A DNA stretch of 64,000 nt. It comes from Pseudomonas putida S13.1.2. Lineage in GTDB: Bacteria; Pseudomonadota; Gammaproteobacteria; Pseudomonadales; Pseudomonadaceae. Below, in pieces: positions 45,160 through 53,413 of this stretch. The notes below the pieces were generated by a model. That model searched no databases and had not been told where the DNA came from. It saw only the letters and a list, made by a program, of their open reading frames with translations. The stretch lies in NCBI RefSeq assembly GCF_000498395.2, contig NZ_CP010979.1:2480001-2544000 (forward strand), given 5' to 3'. A program made the translations under genes and the position numbers. How positions within the stretch are numbered: position 1 is the first letter of the stretch; every line of letters starts with the position of its first letter.

Positions 45160-47403
45160 GTGTCCATCCGTCCCTTGCACACACTCTCGTCCCCTGCCCT
45201 GACATTGCCTGCGCTACCGCGCACCCCGCTGGCACATGCCGTATTCATTGGCTTGGCCTTCGGTAGCTGCACAATGGCGCCAATCCCCGCACACGCCGAG
45301 ACCGGCAACCCCCGTCCCCACTTGGCTACTGAAGAGAAACCCGCCACCCCGGAGCTGGCTGCCACCCTGATCGACGCCCAGGCCAGCGCTGTCGATCCAC
45401 TGCCACCGGTGTATGCCGGCGGCCAGGTGGCCACCGGCGGGCGCGTAGGCCTGCTGGGCAACAAAGACTTCATGGAAACGCCGTTCAGCACCGTCAGCTA
45501 CACCGACACCTATATCCAGGACCTGCAGGCCCGGGACATCACCGACGTCATCGCCGCCAGCGACCCGTCGGTGTTCAGCAACGGCCTGACCGGCACCTAC
45601 AGCGAGAACTACTCGATCCGCGGCTTCCAGACCAGCGTCAGTGACATGACTGTCGATGGCCTGTTCGGCATGGCCCCCTACTACCGCGCCTCACCCGAAA
45701 TGTACGAGCGTATCGAAGTACTCAAAGGCCCATCCGCGCTGCTTAACGGCATGCCGCCCGGCGGTTCGGTGGGCGGGGTCGTCAACCTGATTCCCAAGCG
45801 CGCTGGCGACACGCCGCTGACCCGGCTGACCGCCACCTACGCTTCCGATGCCCAGCTTGGTGGCCATGTGGACGTTGGCCGGCGCTTCGGCGAGGGCAAC
45901 CAGTTTGGCGTGCGCTTCAACGGCATGTACCGCGACGGCGACACTGCCATCAACGATCAACGCCAGCGCAACGTGCTGTCTTCGCTGGCCCTGGACTGGC
46001 GTGGCGAACGTGGCAAGCTGTCGCTCGACCTGTTCGATACCGACGACCACATCAGCGGCCAGAACCGCGGCATGGGCCTGGCCGCTGGGGTGCCAGTCCC
46101 CAAACCGCCAAAAAACGACACACTGCTCAACCCCGACTGGGCCTATGTGGAAACCAAGGACAAAGGCGTCATCCTGCGCGGCGAGTACGAGCTGAACGAG
46201 CAGTTGCTGGCCTATGGCGCGGTCGGCACCAGCAAGACCGACTATCGCTACAGCGGCGCACTCACAGCCACGGTGAACAACAGCGCCGGTGATTTCACCA
46301 CCGCGATGGGCCAGTTGCAGATGGAGATCCACAAGACCTCTGCCGAGGTAGGGCTGCGTGGCCATTTCGACACCTTCGGCATCAACCACCAATGGTCGGT
46401 CAACGCCACCCAGTACAGCGACACACAAAAGGACTTCGGCCGCCGCGCCGCCGGCTCGAACTGGACGACCAATATCTACAACCCGGTCTGGGGCCCGAAG
46501 GTATCAGAGGCCTGGCCGCTGATCGCCCACACGGAGAACGACCTGAAAAGTTATGGCATCGCCGACACCCTGTCGGTGCTTGACGACCGCGTGCAACTGA
46601 CCCTCGGCGTACGTCGCCAGGAAGTGGTCACCGACACTTACAACACCAACACCGGTGCCCGCAACAAACCAGGCTATGACACCCACGCCACCACCCCCGC
46701 CGGGGCCATCCTGTTCAAGCTGACCGATGAGCTGTCGCTGTACGCCAACTACATCGAAGGCCTGAGCAAAGGTGCGGCCGCTCCGATCACCGCTGCCAAC
46801 TTTGGCGACGTGTTCGCGCCATACAAATCAAAACAGAAGGAAATCGGCCTCAAGCTCGACCTGGGCACTTTCAGCCACACCTTGGCGCTGTATGAAATCA
46901 AGCGCCCGGGCAGCTACACCGACCCGGTCACCAACATCTTTTCGTTCGGTGGCGAGCAGCGTAACCGGGGCGTGGAATGGAGCTTCTTCGGTGCCCCTCT
47001 GCCCGACGTGCGCCTGATGGGGGGCGTGGCTTATGTCGACCCCAAGCTGACCAAGACCGCAGGCGGTGCCAACGATGGCAAGACCGCCACGGCTTACCCC
47101 AAGGTGCAGGGCAAGCTGGGCATGGAGTGGGACATCCCCGGCCTGGATGGGCTCACCCTGACCGGCAACGTGACCTCACAGTCCAAGCAATACATCAATG
47201 CCGAGAACAGCCTGTCGATTCCGGGTTACACGATCTTCGACGTTGGCGCCCGCTATGTGACCGAGGTCGCCAGCAAGCCGGTCACCTTGCGAGCGAACAT
47301 CGCCAACCTGGGGGACAAGGACTACTGGGGTGTGCCACTGACCCAGACCCTGGGGCTGGGGGCGCCGCGGACCTATCAGCTGTCGGCTAGCGTGGACTTC
47401 TAA
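45160..47403 (+). CDS. TonB-dependent siderophore receptor
   Basis: The 747-residue receptor is read from GTG 45160, after GGAG at a fitting distance. The N-terminus is long and hydrophobic (VFIGLAFGSCTMAPIPAHA, likely cleaved after AHA). The plug (about 110-240) has DVIAASDPSVFSNG, SIRGFQTSVSDMTVDGLFG and MYERIEVLKGPSALLNGM. The beta barrel ends with the outer-membrane signal SASVDF. No clear N-terminal signalling domain is seen, so it is a transporter rather than a transducer. It lies 118 bases after the lipoprotein gene. I did not find a convincing Fur box in that gap. Confidence 0.92.
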   Translation: MSIRPLHTLSSPALTLPALPRTPLAHAVFIGLAFGSCTMAPIPAHAETGNPRPHLATEEKPATPELAATLIDAQASAVDPLPPVYAGGQVATGGRVGLLGNKDFMETPFSTVSYTDTYIQDLQARDITDVIAASDPSVFSNGLTGTYSENYSIRGFQTSVSDMTVDGLFGMAPYYRASPEMYERIEVLKGPSALLNGMPPGGSVGGVVNLIPKRAGDTPLTRLTATYASDAQLGGHVDVGRRFGEGNQFGVRFNGMYRDGDTAINDQRQRNVLSSLALDWRGERGKLSLDLFDTDDHISGQNRGMGLAAGVPVPKPPKNDTLLNPDWAYVETKDKGVILRGEYELNEQLLAYGAVGTSKTDYRYSGALTATVNNSAGDFTTAMGQLQMEIHKTSAEVGLRGHFDTFGINHQWSVNATQYSDTQKDFGRRAAGSNWTTNIYNPVWGPKVSEAWPLIAHTENDLKSYGIADTLSVLDDRVQLTLGVRRQEVVTDTYNTNTGARNKPGYDTHATTPAGAILFKLTDELSLYANYIEGLSKGAAAPITAANFGDVFAPYKSKQKEIGLKLDLGTFSHTLALYEIKRPGSYTDPVTNIFSFGGEQRNRGVEWSFFGAPLPDVRLMGGVAYVDPKLTKTAGGANDGKTATAYPKVQGKLGMEWDIPGLDGLTLTGNVTSQSKQYINAENSLSIPGYTIFDVGARYVTEVASKPVTLRANIANLGDKDYWGVPLTQTLGLGAPRTYQLSASVDF

Positions 47404-47434
47404 CCGACAATTGTGGGGTGCCTGTGGGGGCCTC

Positions 47435-47498
47435 TTCGCGGGTAAACCCGCTCCCACAGGTGCAGTGCGATACCTGTGGGAGCGGGTTTACCCGCGAA
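47435..47498. repeat. REP pair forming a perfect 26-bp inverted repeat
   Basis: TTCGCGGGTAAACCCGCT... (47435-47460) and its exact complement (47473-47498) flank a 12-base loop between two convergent genes. It is a REP-type pair and should also act as a bidirectional terminator. Confidence 0.85.
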
Positions 47499-47526
47499 GA
47501 ATGTGACGCGGTAAAGGGTGGTGACA

Positions 47527-49020
47527 TCAGCCGCGCAGCTGGTACCAGGTGGTCTTGAGCTGCGAATATTTGTCGAACGAATGCAACGACAGGTCGCGTC
47601 CGAACCCCGACTGCTTGCCACCGCCGAACGGCACCGTCACATCCAGCGCATCGACCGTGTTCACCGACACAGTACCGGCCTTCAACGCCCGCGCCACCCG
47701 GTGCACCTGGTTGAAGTCATCGCTCCACACCGAGGCCGCCAGGCCATAGATGCTGTCGTTGGCCAGGCGCACCGCTTCTTCTTCCGTGTCGAAAGCGCTG
47801 ACTGCCAGCACCGGCCCGAACACTTCTTCCCGCGCCAGGCTCATGCGGCCATGGACACCGGCAAAAATGGTCGGCTCGATGTAGTTGTTTGAACCCTCAA
47901 TGGTCAGGCGCCGACCGCCACACACCAGCCGCGCGCCCTCTTGCCCGGCGCGCGCAATGGTGGCTTCGATGCGGCCGGTTTGTTCGGCATCGACAATGGC
48001 ACCCGCACGGCTCGCCGGGTCCAGGGGGTTGCCCGGCAACCACTGGCGGGCTTTGGCTTGCAGGCGCTCGACAAATTCGTCATGGATGGAGCGCTGCACG
48101 TACAGCCGCGAGTTGGCCGAACACACCTCGCCCTGGTTGAAGAAAATACCGAATGCGGCCTTTTCCGCCGCCAGGTCCAGGTCCTGGCAGTTTTCGAACA
48201 CCAGGTTGGGGCTTTTGCCGCCACACTCCAGCCACACCTGCTTGAGGTTGGACTGCGCCGAGTACTGCATGAAGTACTTGCCCACTTGGGTGGAGCCGGT
48301 GAACACCAGGCAGTCCACATCCGGGTGCAGGCCCAGCGCCTGCCCGGCCTGCTCGCCCAGGCCCGGCACCACGTTCAGCACGCCTTCCGGCACACCGGCT
48401 TCCAGCGCCAGCTGGGCCAGGCGCAAGGCCGAGAACGGTGATTGTTCGGCAGGTTTGAGCACCACGCTGTTGCCGGCAGCCAGCGCCGGGGCGAGCTTCC
48501 AGGCGGCCATGTCCAAGGGGAAGTTCCATGGCACCACGGCGGCCACTACGCCCAGGGCTTCCCGGGTGATGGTGGCCAGTGCATTGGGCGCAGTGGGCGC
48601 CACCTGGTCATACAGCTTGTCCAGCGCCTCGCCGTACCAGGCGAACACATGGGCAGAGCCCGGCACGTCGATGTTGTAGGCGTCCATTACCGGCTTACCC
48701 ATGTTCAGCGAGTCCAGCAATGCCAGTTCTTCGCGATGGGCCATGATCAGCTCGGCCAGGCGCAGCAGCACCTTCTTGCGCTCGCCGGGGGCCATGCGCG
48801 GCCAGGGGCCTTGTTCGAAAGCCCGGCGTGCGCTGGCGACGGCAAGGTCGACCTCGGCCTGGCCGCAGGCAGCGACCTGAGCCAGTACGCTGTTGGTGGC
48901 GGGGTTGATGGCGGCGAACGTGGCACCATCCTGTGCGTTGACGGGTTTGCCGTTGATCAGCGCCTGGGAAGGCAGGTACAGGTCCGAGGCGCGTTGTTGC
49001 CAGAATTCGAGGGTGTACAT
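47527..49020 (-). CDS. Aldehyde dehydrogenase, PuuC-like (aminoaldehyde oxidation)
   Basis: This 497-residue NAD(P)-dependent enzyme has the catalytic residues N166 (PWNFPLD), E265 (LECGGKSPNL) and C300 (NQGEVCSANSR), and the end motif PFGGGKQSGFGRDLS. The sequence resembles gamma-glutamyl-aminobutyraldehyde dehydrogenases (PuuC) and related enzymes that act on aldehydes from polyamines. The gene follows a class III aminotransferase on the same strand, which would supply the aldehyde. The exact substrate is an inference. Confidence 0.87.
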   Translation of the reverse strand: MYTLEFWQQRASDLYLPSQALINGKPVNAQDGATFAAINPATNSVLAQVAACGQAEVDLAVASARRAFEQGPWPRMAPGERKKVLLRLAELIMAHREELALLDSLNMGKPVMDAYNIDVPGSAHVFAWYGEALDKLYDQVAPTAPNALATITREALGVVAAVVPWNFPLDMAAWKLAPALAAGNSVVLKPAEQSPFSALRLAQLALEAGVPEGVLNVVPGLGEQAGQALGLHPDVDCLVFTGSTQVGKYFMQYSAQSNLKQVWLECGGKSPNLVFENCQDLDLAAEKAAFGIFFNQGEVCSANSRLYVQRSIHDEFVERLQAKARQWLPGNPLDPASRAGAIVDAEQTGRIEATIARAGQEGARLVCGGRRLTIEGSNNYIEPTIFAGVHGRMSLAREEVFGPVLAVSAFDTEEEAVRLANDSIYGLAASVWSDDFNQVHRVARALKAGTVSVNTVDALDVTVPFGGGKQSGFGRDLSLHSFDKYSQLKTTWYQLRG

Positions 49021-49100
49021 TTGTACTCCAGGCGACCGCGGTGGCGATCATTTTGCGGAAGTAACAGGTACCACACAGTCCGCAAGCGCGCCGCGCTCCC

Positions 49101-49191
49101 CCTTGTGGGAGCGGGCGTGCCCGCGAATCAGGCGACACGGAGGATGGCACCGGCTTCGCCGGTGTTCGCGGGCATGCCGGCTCCCACAGGG
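49101..49191. repeat. REP pair between the aldehyde dehydrogenase and aminotransferase genes
   Basis: CCTTGTGGGAGCGGGCGTGC (49101 onward) and its imperfect inverse ending GGCTCCCACAGGG (to 49191) match the REP type seen in the array at 29912-32140. They sit in the 196-base gap between co-directional genes. Confidence 0.8.
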
Positions 49192-49216
49192 GAAACCGGT
49201 TGCCCTCGGCAACGGT

Positions 49217-50599
49217 TTAGAGCTTGCCGACCAAGCGGGCCGTGCGGTCCACGGCAATGCGGGTTTTCTCCACCAGTTCATCCAGCTCGCTGTGGTTGGC
49301 GATCAAGGCCGGCGCCATGATCATCCGGCCCAAGGTCGAGCGAATGATCACCCCTTCCTCGAAACCAAAGGTGCGGCATTGCCAGGCCAGGTCGTTCTCG
49401 TTGGCAAAGCGTTTACGCGTCGGCTTGTGCTCGGCGAACTGCAACGCTGCCACCAACCCGGCGCCCTGCACCTGGCCGATCAACGGGTGGTCGGCGAACA
49501 CCTCGCGCAGGATGCGCTGCAGGTACGGCCCGGTGTCATCCTTCACCTGGGTCACGATGCCTTCGTCGCGCAGCGCCTTCAGGTTGGCAATCGCCACCGC
49601 CGCCGCCACCGGGTGGCCGGAATAGGTCAGGCCGTGGGCAAACACCCCGCCACGCTCCACCAGTGCCTCGGCAATCCGCTTGCTCAGCACCAGGCCACCC
49701 ATGGGCACGTAGCCGCTGGTCAGGCCCTTGGCAATCGACAAGGTGTCGGGCTCGAATCCGAAGTATTCATGGGCAAACCACTCGCCGGTGCGGCCAAAGC
49801 CACCAATCACCTCATCGGCGCACAACAGCACGTCGTACTGGCGGCAGATGCGCTGGATTTCCGGCCAGTAGCTTTCCGGCGGGAAGATCATGCCGCCTGC
49901 GCCCTGGAACGGCTCGGCGATAAAGCCGGCAACATTCTCGGCCCCCAGTTCCAGGATCTTTTCCTCCAGCTGCAAGGCGCAGCGGCGGCCGAACTCGGCC
50001 GGGGTCAGCTCGCCCCCCTCGGCGTACCAGTAAGGCTCATCGATGTGCGCCACATCCGGGATCAGCCCGCCCATTTCGTGCATGAACTTCATGCCGCCCA
50101 GCGCCGTGGCCGCCAGGGTCGAGCCGTGGTAACCGTTCCAGCGGCCAATCATGACCTTCTTGTTCGGCTGGCCGACCACTTGCCAGTAGCGGCGTACGGT
50201 ACGGATCAACACTTCGTTGGCTTCAGAGCCTGAGTTGGTGTAGATCGCGTGGCTGTAGTGGCCGGGCAACAGGCTGAACAGCAGCTCGGACAATTCGATC
50301 ACCGCCGGGTGGGTGGTGTGGAAAAACATGTTGTAGTAGGCCAGCTGGTCCATCTGCGTGGCGGCGGCGACAGTCAGGTCGCGGCGCCCGTAGCCGAGCT
50401 GGGTGCACCACAGGCCAGACATGCCATCCAGGTAGCGCTTGCCCTCGCTGTCCCACAGGTGCAGGCGTTCGCCACCGACGATCACCCGCGGCCCTTCGGC
50501 ATTCAGCGCCTTCTGGTCGAGGAAGGCATGGATATGGTGCGCGGCATCGGCTGCCTGGTAGTCGCGGGTCTGGCGTTGCGGGGCGAAAGGCGCATTCAT
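49217..50599 (-). CDS. Class III aminotransferase, SpuC-like (polyamine:pyruvate type)
   Basis: This 460-residue PLP enzyme has the class III layout: GLWCTQLGYGRRDL, NSGSEANEVLIRTVRRYW, GRWNGYHGSTLAATALGG, LCADEVIGGFGRTGEWF, and the Schiff-base lysine in LSIAKGLTSGYVPMGG. It resembles putrescine/polyamine:pyruvate and omega-amino acid:pyruvate transaminases. The aldehyde product would go to the dehydrogenase encoded downstream, and uptake would be by the APC permease at 51766. Preference for a given amine cannot be told from sequence. Confidence 0.87.
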   Translation of the reverse strand: MNAPFAPQRQTRDYQAADAAHHIHAFLDQKALNAEGPRVIVGGERLHLWDSEGKRYLDGMSGLWCTQLGYGRRDLTVAAATQMDQLAYYNMFFHTTHPAVIELSELLFSLLPGHYSHAIYTNSGSEANEVLIRTVRRYWQVVGQPNKKVMIGRWNGYHGSTLAATALGGMKFMHEMGGLIPDVAHIDEPYWYAEGGELTPAEFGRRCALQLEEKILELGAENVAGFIAEPFQGAGGMIFPPESYWPEIQRICRQYDVLLCADEVIGGFGRTGEWFAHEYFGFEPDTLSIAKGLTSGYVPMGGLVLSKRIAEALVERGGVFAHGLTYSGHPVAAAVAIANLKALRDEGIVTQVKDDTGPYLQRILREVFADHPLIGQVQGAGLVAALQFAEHKPTRKRFANENDLAWQCRTFGFEEGVIIRSTLGRMIMAPALIANHSELDELVEKTRIAVDRTARLVGKL

Positions 50600-50641
50600 T
50601 GTTGGTTTTCCTTTGCGGTGGGGTTGCAGGGTGGCTGGCGC

Positions 50642-51484
50642 TCAGCGCAGCTTGCCCATGTAGCTTTCCAGCGGGTCCTTGCCCAGCACGCCCTGGGCAT
50701 TGGCCAGCGCGTCGATGAACAGGGAAAACAGCTCGGACTGGGTACCGATGTCGAGCTTGGCGTAGACGTTCTTGCGGTGCGACTTGATGGTGTCTTCCGA
50801 CACCCCCAGGCGCTCGGCCAGCGACTTGGTCGAGTGGCCACGCAGGATCAACTGTGCGATACGGCACTCACGCTCGGTCAGCAGCGAGCTGCCGAAATTG
50901 TTAAGCGCGGCGTGGATACGTTGTTCGAGAATGTTTTCGAAGCGCCCGGTGCGGCTGTCCAGCCCGGCAAAGTGCTTGCTCAGCACCGCCAGTACCCAGG
51001 GCGTGATGCGCCCGTACAGCTCGCGAGTGTGTGCATCCAGCTTGTCGGTGAACGCCAGCGACACCGCCAGGCTCTGCCCCGGCGCAACCTGCAGGATGTA
51101 GTTGAGCTCATCCTCCAGGTGCGAGTGCCGGTAGAACGACTGGTAGTATTCGCTGACCTCGAAATGGTCGGGCGCCACTTCGAACAACCCATAGCAACCC
51201 GACTCGACCTGCTCCACACACGCCCCGTAGAACGGGTCGAGCAAATAGAAGCCGGACAAGTAGCGGCTGACATTGCCCTCAGGCTGCCAGGGCGCCTTGT
51301 CGTCCTGCTCGAACAGCGCGCAAGGCATGCCGTCGTGCGGGTACAGGTACACCGTGGTCGCCTGGATCGGCCGGATAACGCCAAGTGCGGCAAACAGGTT
51401 GGCGGCAAAGCCCGGCCGGCCGATTGCCTCGGTGACCTTGGCCAGGTGCTCGAACCACTGTTCTGAAAGCAATTGATTAGTCAC
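50642..51484 (-). CDS. LuxR-type regulator with C-terminal helix-turn-helix
   Basis: I used GTG 51484 (MTNQLLSEQWFEHL), giving 280 residues; no ATG is close, and the longer frame runs into a palindromic control region. The C-terminal GerE/LuxR helix-turn-helix is clear (LLTERECRIAQLILRGHSTK, LAERLGVSEDTIKSHRKNVY, about 210-260). The N-terminal 190 residues have no recognisable domain; they are not an obvious autoinducer-binding or receiver domain. It is divergent from the permease gene and upstream of the aminotransferase gene on the same strand, so it probably controls this amine locus. Confidence 0.82.
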   Translation of the reverse strand: MTNQLLSEQWFEHLAKVTEAIGRPGFAANLFAALGVIRPIQATTVYLYPHDGMPCALFEQDDKAPWQPEGNVSRYLSGFYLLDPFYGACVEQVESGCYGLFEVAPDHFEVSEYYQSFYRHSHLEDELNYILQVAPGQSLAVSLAFTDKLDAHTRELYGRITPWVLAVLSKHFAGLDSRTGRFENILEQRIHAALNNFGSSLLTERECRIAQLILRGHSTKSLAERLGVSEDTIKSHRKNVYAKLDIGTQSELFSLFIDALANAQGVLGKDPLESYMGKLR

Positions 51485-51570
51485 TGTGGGCCTGCCGTTT
51501 CTATTCAGTGGCACCGCCGCCAGTGCGGTGCGTTGTTGACCAGATACTCCCACGCCACTGCAGACGCCGA

Positions 51571-51627
51571 AATCACCCTTTGGGGTGAGCCGGGCAAGGC
51601 TGTACCCGCTCACCCCAAAGGGTGATT
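51571..51627. promoter_or_regulatory. Perfect 20-bp inverted repeat in the LuxR/permease divergent region
   Basis: The arm at 51571-51590 (AATCACCCTTTGGGGTGAGC) is the exact complement of the arm at 51608-51627, with a 17-base loop. Each arm is itself a near palindrome of the form CACCC-N4-GGGTG. The position between the LuxR-type gene and the permease suggests operator sites, probably for that regulator. Confidence 0.6.
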
Positions 51628-51765
51628 CCGGGTACCTGCAGGGTGTGGGAGCATCAACCCGCCCCAGCGCTGCGAGCCTTCCGCTCGACCTCCTTGCACT
51701 TCACCCACCGGTAACGAGCCTGCTCGCGTACTGCGGTGTCTTGCATCCTCTTCCAGGAGTTAGCA

Positions 51766-53148
51766 ATGCATACAACAACAAGTACAGCCCATAGCCCCTC
51801 ACATGACACCGCCGCGCACCCCAGCGCCAACACCGGCCGCTTCCGCAAGTCCATGGGGCTGACTGCCCTGGTTCTGTTCGGCCTGGCCTACATGGTGCCC
51901 CTGGCCGTATTCACCACCTACGGGCTGGTCACCCAGATGACCAAAGGGCATCTGCCCACCGCCTACCTGCTCACCCTCGCCGCCATGCTGCTGACTGCCT
52001 ACAGCTACGGCCGCATGGTCCAGGCCCACCCCTACTCCGGCTCGGTCTACACCTATACGCGCAAGGCCTTCGGCAGCCACATCGGCTTTATTACCGGCTG
52101 GACGTTGCTGCTCGACTACATCTTCCTGCCGCTGCTCAGCTACCTGCTGATCGGCATCTACATGTCGGAATACTTCCCGGCCATCCACGCCTGGGTGTGG
52201 GTGGCAGGCTCCATTGCCCTGGTCACCTTCCTCAACCTGATCGGCATTGAGTCCATCACCCGGGTCAACTGGATTCTGGTGGTGGTGCAGCTGGTGTTCA
52301 TCATCGTCTTCGTCGCCCTGTCCGTGCTCAAGCTCAGCGGCCAGGCGGAGCCGGTGTCGCTGCTGGCGCCCTTCCACCACGAAGGCTTCAGCGTGCCGCT
52401 GATCATGACCGGCGCTGCCGTGCTGTGCCTGTCCTTCCTGGGGTTCGATGCCGTCTCGACCATGGCCGAAGAAACGACCAACCCGACCTACCGCATTCCG
52501 GTGGCGATCCTGGCGGTTTCGCTGATCGGCGGCTTGCTGTTTTTGGTGGTGTCGTATTGCGCGCAGATGGTGTTCCCGGACTGGGGCAGCTTCGCCGACC
52601 CGGATTCGGCCTCGGTGGATGTGATGCGCCGTGTCGGCGGCGAACTGCTGGTAACGGCCTTCACTGCCACCTACGTGGCCGGCTGCTTCGCCTCGGCCAT
52701 GGTGTCCCAGGCCAGCGTGTCGCGCGTGCTGTTCGCCATGGGCCGCGACGGCGCATTGCCACGGGCATTCGGCCAGCTGGTGACGAAAAAACGCGTGCCA
52801 GCCACTGCCATCCTGGTGGTCAGCCTGCTGTCGCTGATCGCCCTGGTGATCACCCTCGACACCGTGGCCAACATGATCAGCTTTGGCGCGCTGTTCGCCT
52901 TTTCGGCGGTGAACCTGGCGGTGGTCAAGCACTACCTGGTCGACCAGAAACTGCGCGGTGGCCGCAACTACCTGCTGTACGGCGCCATCCCCGGCCTGGG
53001 CTTTCTCAGCACGCTGTGGCTGTGGAGCAGCCTGACCAGCCTGTCGTTCACCATCGGCCTGTGCTGGATGGGCATGGGCCTGGTAGTGCTGATGGGGCTG
53101 ACCCGCGCGTTTCGGGTGAAGCTGCCGGAATTGCAGATGGCTGAATGA
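51766..53148 (+). CDS. APC-family amino acid/polyamine permease (PuuP-like)
   Basis: I chose ATG 51766, seven bases after CCAGGAG, giving 460 residues. The protein has about 12 membrane spans. The first span region (LFGLAYMVPLAVFTTYGLV), the loop AHPYSGSVYTYTRKAFGSHI, and LSFLGFDAVSTMAEETTNP are typical of PuuP and related APC carriers. It is divergent from the LuxR-type gene and likely brings in the amine used by the neighbouring aminotransferase and dehydrogenase. It resembles putrescine importers, but the substrate is inferred. Confidence 0.87.
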   Translation: MHTTTSTAHSPSHDTAAHPSANTGRFRKSMGLTALVLFGLAYMVPLAVFTTYGLVTQMTKGHLPTAYLLTLAAMLLTAYSYGRMVQAHPYSGSVYTYTRKAFGSHIGFITGWTLLLDYIFLPLLSYLLIGIYMSEYFPAIHAWVWVAGSIALVTFLNLIGIESITRVNWILVVVQLVFIIVFVALSVLKLSGQAEPVSLLAPFHHEGFSVPLIMTGAAVLCLSFLGFDAVSTMAEETTNPTYRIPVAILAVSLIGGLLFLVVSYCAQMVFPDWGSFADPDSASVDVMRRVGGELLVTAFTATYVAGCFASAMVSQASVSRVLFAMGRDGALPRAFGQLVTKKRVPATAILVVSLLSLIALVITLDTVANMISFGALFAFSAVNLAVVKHYLVDQKLRGGRNYLLYGAIPGLGFLSTLWLWSSLTSLSFTIGLCWMGMGLVVLMGLTRAFRVKLPELQMAE

Positions 53149-53168
53149 CACCCCAATACGTGCGCGGT

Positions 53169-53292
53169 CCCTGTAGGAGCGGCCTTGTGTCGCGAAAGGG
53201 CTGCCCTGCAGCCCCGGCAATTGTCGATGTGATGCTGATAATCGGGGGCCGCTCTTGCGGCCCTTTCGCGACACAAGGCCGCTCCTACAGGG
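53169..53292. repeat. Long inverted repeat with perfect 32-bp arms
   Basis: The arms at 53169-53200 and 53261-53292 are exact complements (starting CCCTGTAGGAGCGGCC) around a 60-base loop. This is a different REP-like family from the GCGGGTTTACCCGC type elsewhere in the window. It follows the permease gene and can serve as its terminator. Confidence 0.85.
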
Positions 53293-53308
53293 CATCACTG
53301 AAATCATG

Positions 53309-53329
53309 GTGATAACTGATCGTTATCAC
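53309..53329. promoter_or_regulatory. Palindromic operator candidate upstream of the semialdehyde dehydrogenase gene
   Basis: GTGATAAC (53309-53316), spacer TGATC, GTTATCAC (53322-53329) form a perfect 8-bp inverted repeat 85 bases before the ATG at 53414. The size fits a dimeric GntR- or LacI-type repressor. No matching regulator gene is adjacent. Confidence 0.55.
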
Positions 53330-53413
53330 CCGATCCGCATTAATCATTATTCAGCCCCCCGTTCGCACCCTACAGTCCCAGCGCAACGACTGTCATTGCC
53401 AACGGGAAACGAA

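Noticed and set aside
51799..53307. 502-codon minus-strand frame opposite the APC permease
   Set aside because: It is a His/Gln/Arg-rich shadow without domain features, opposite a clear permease.
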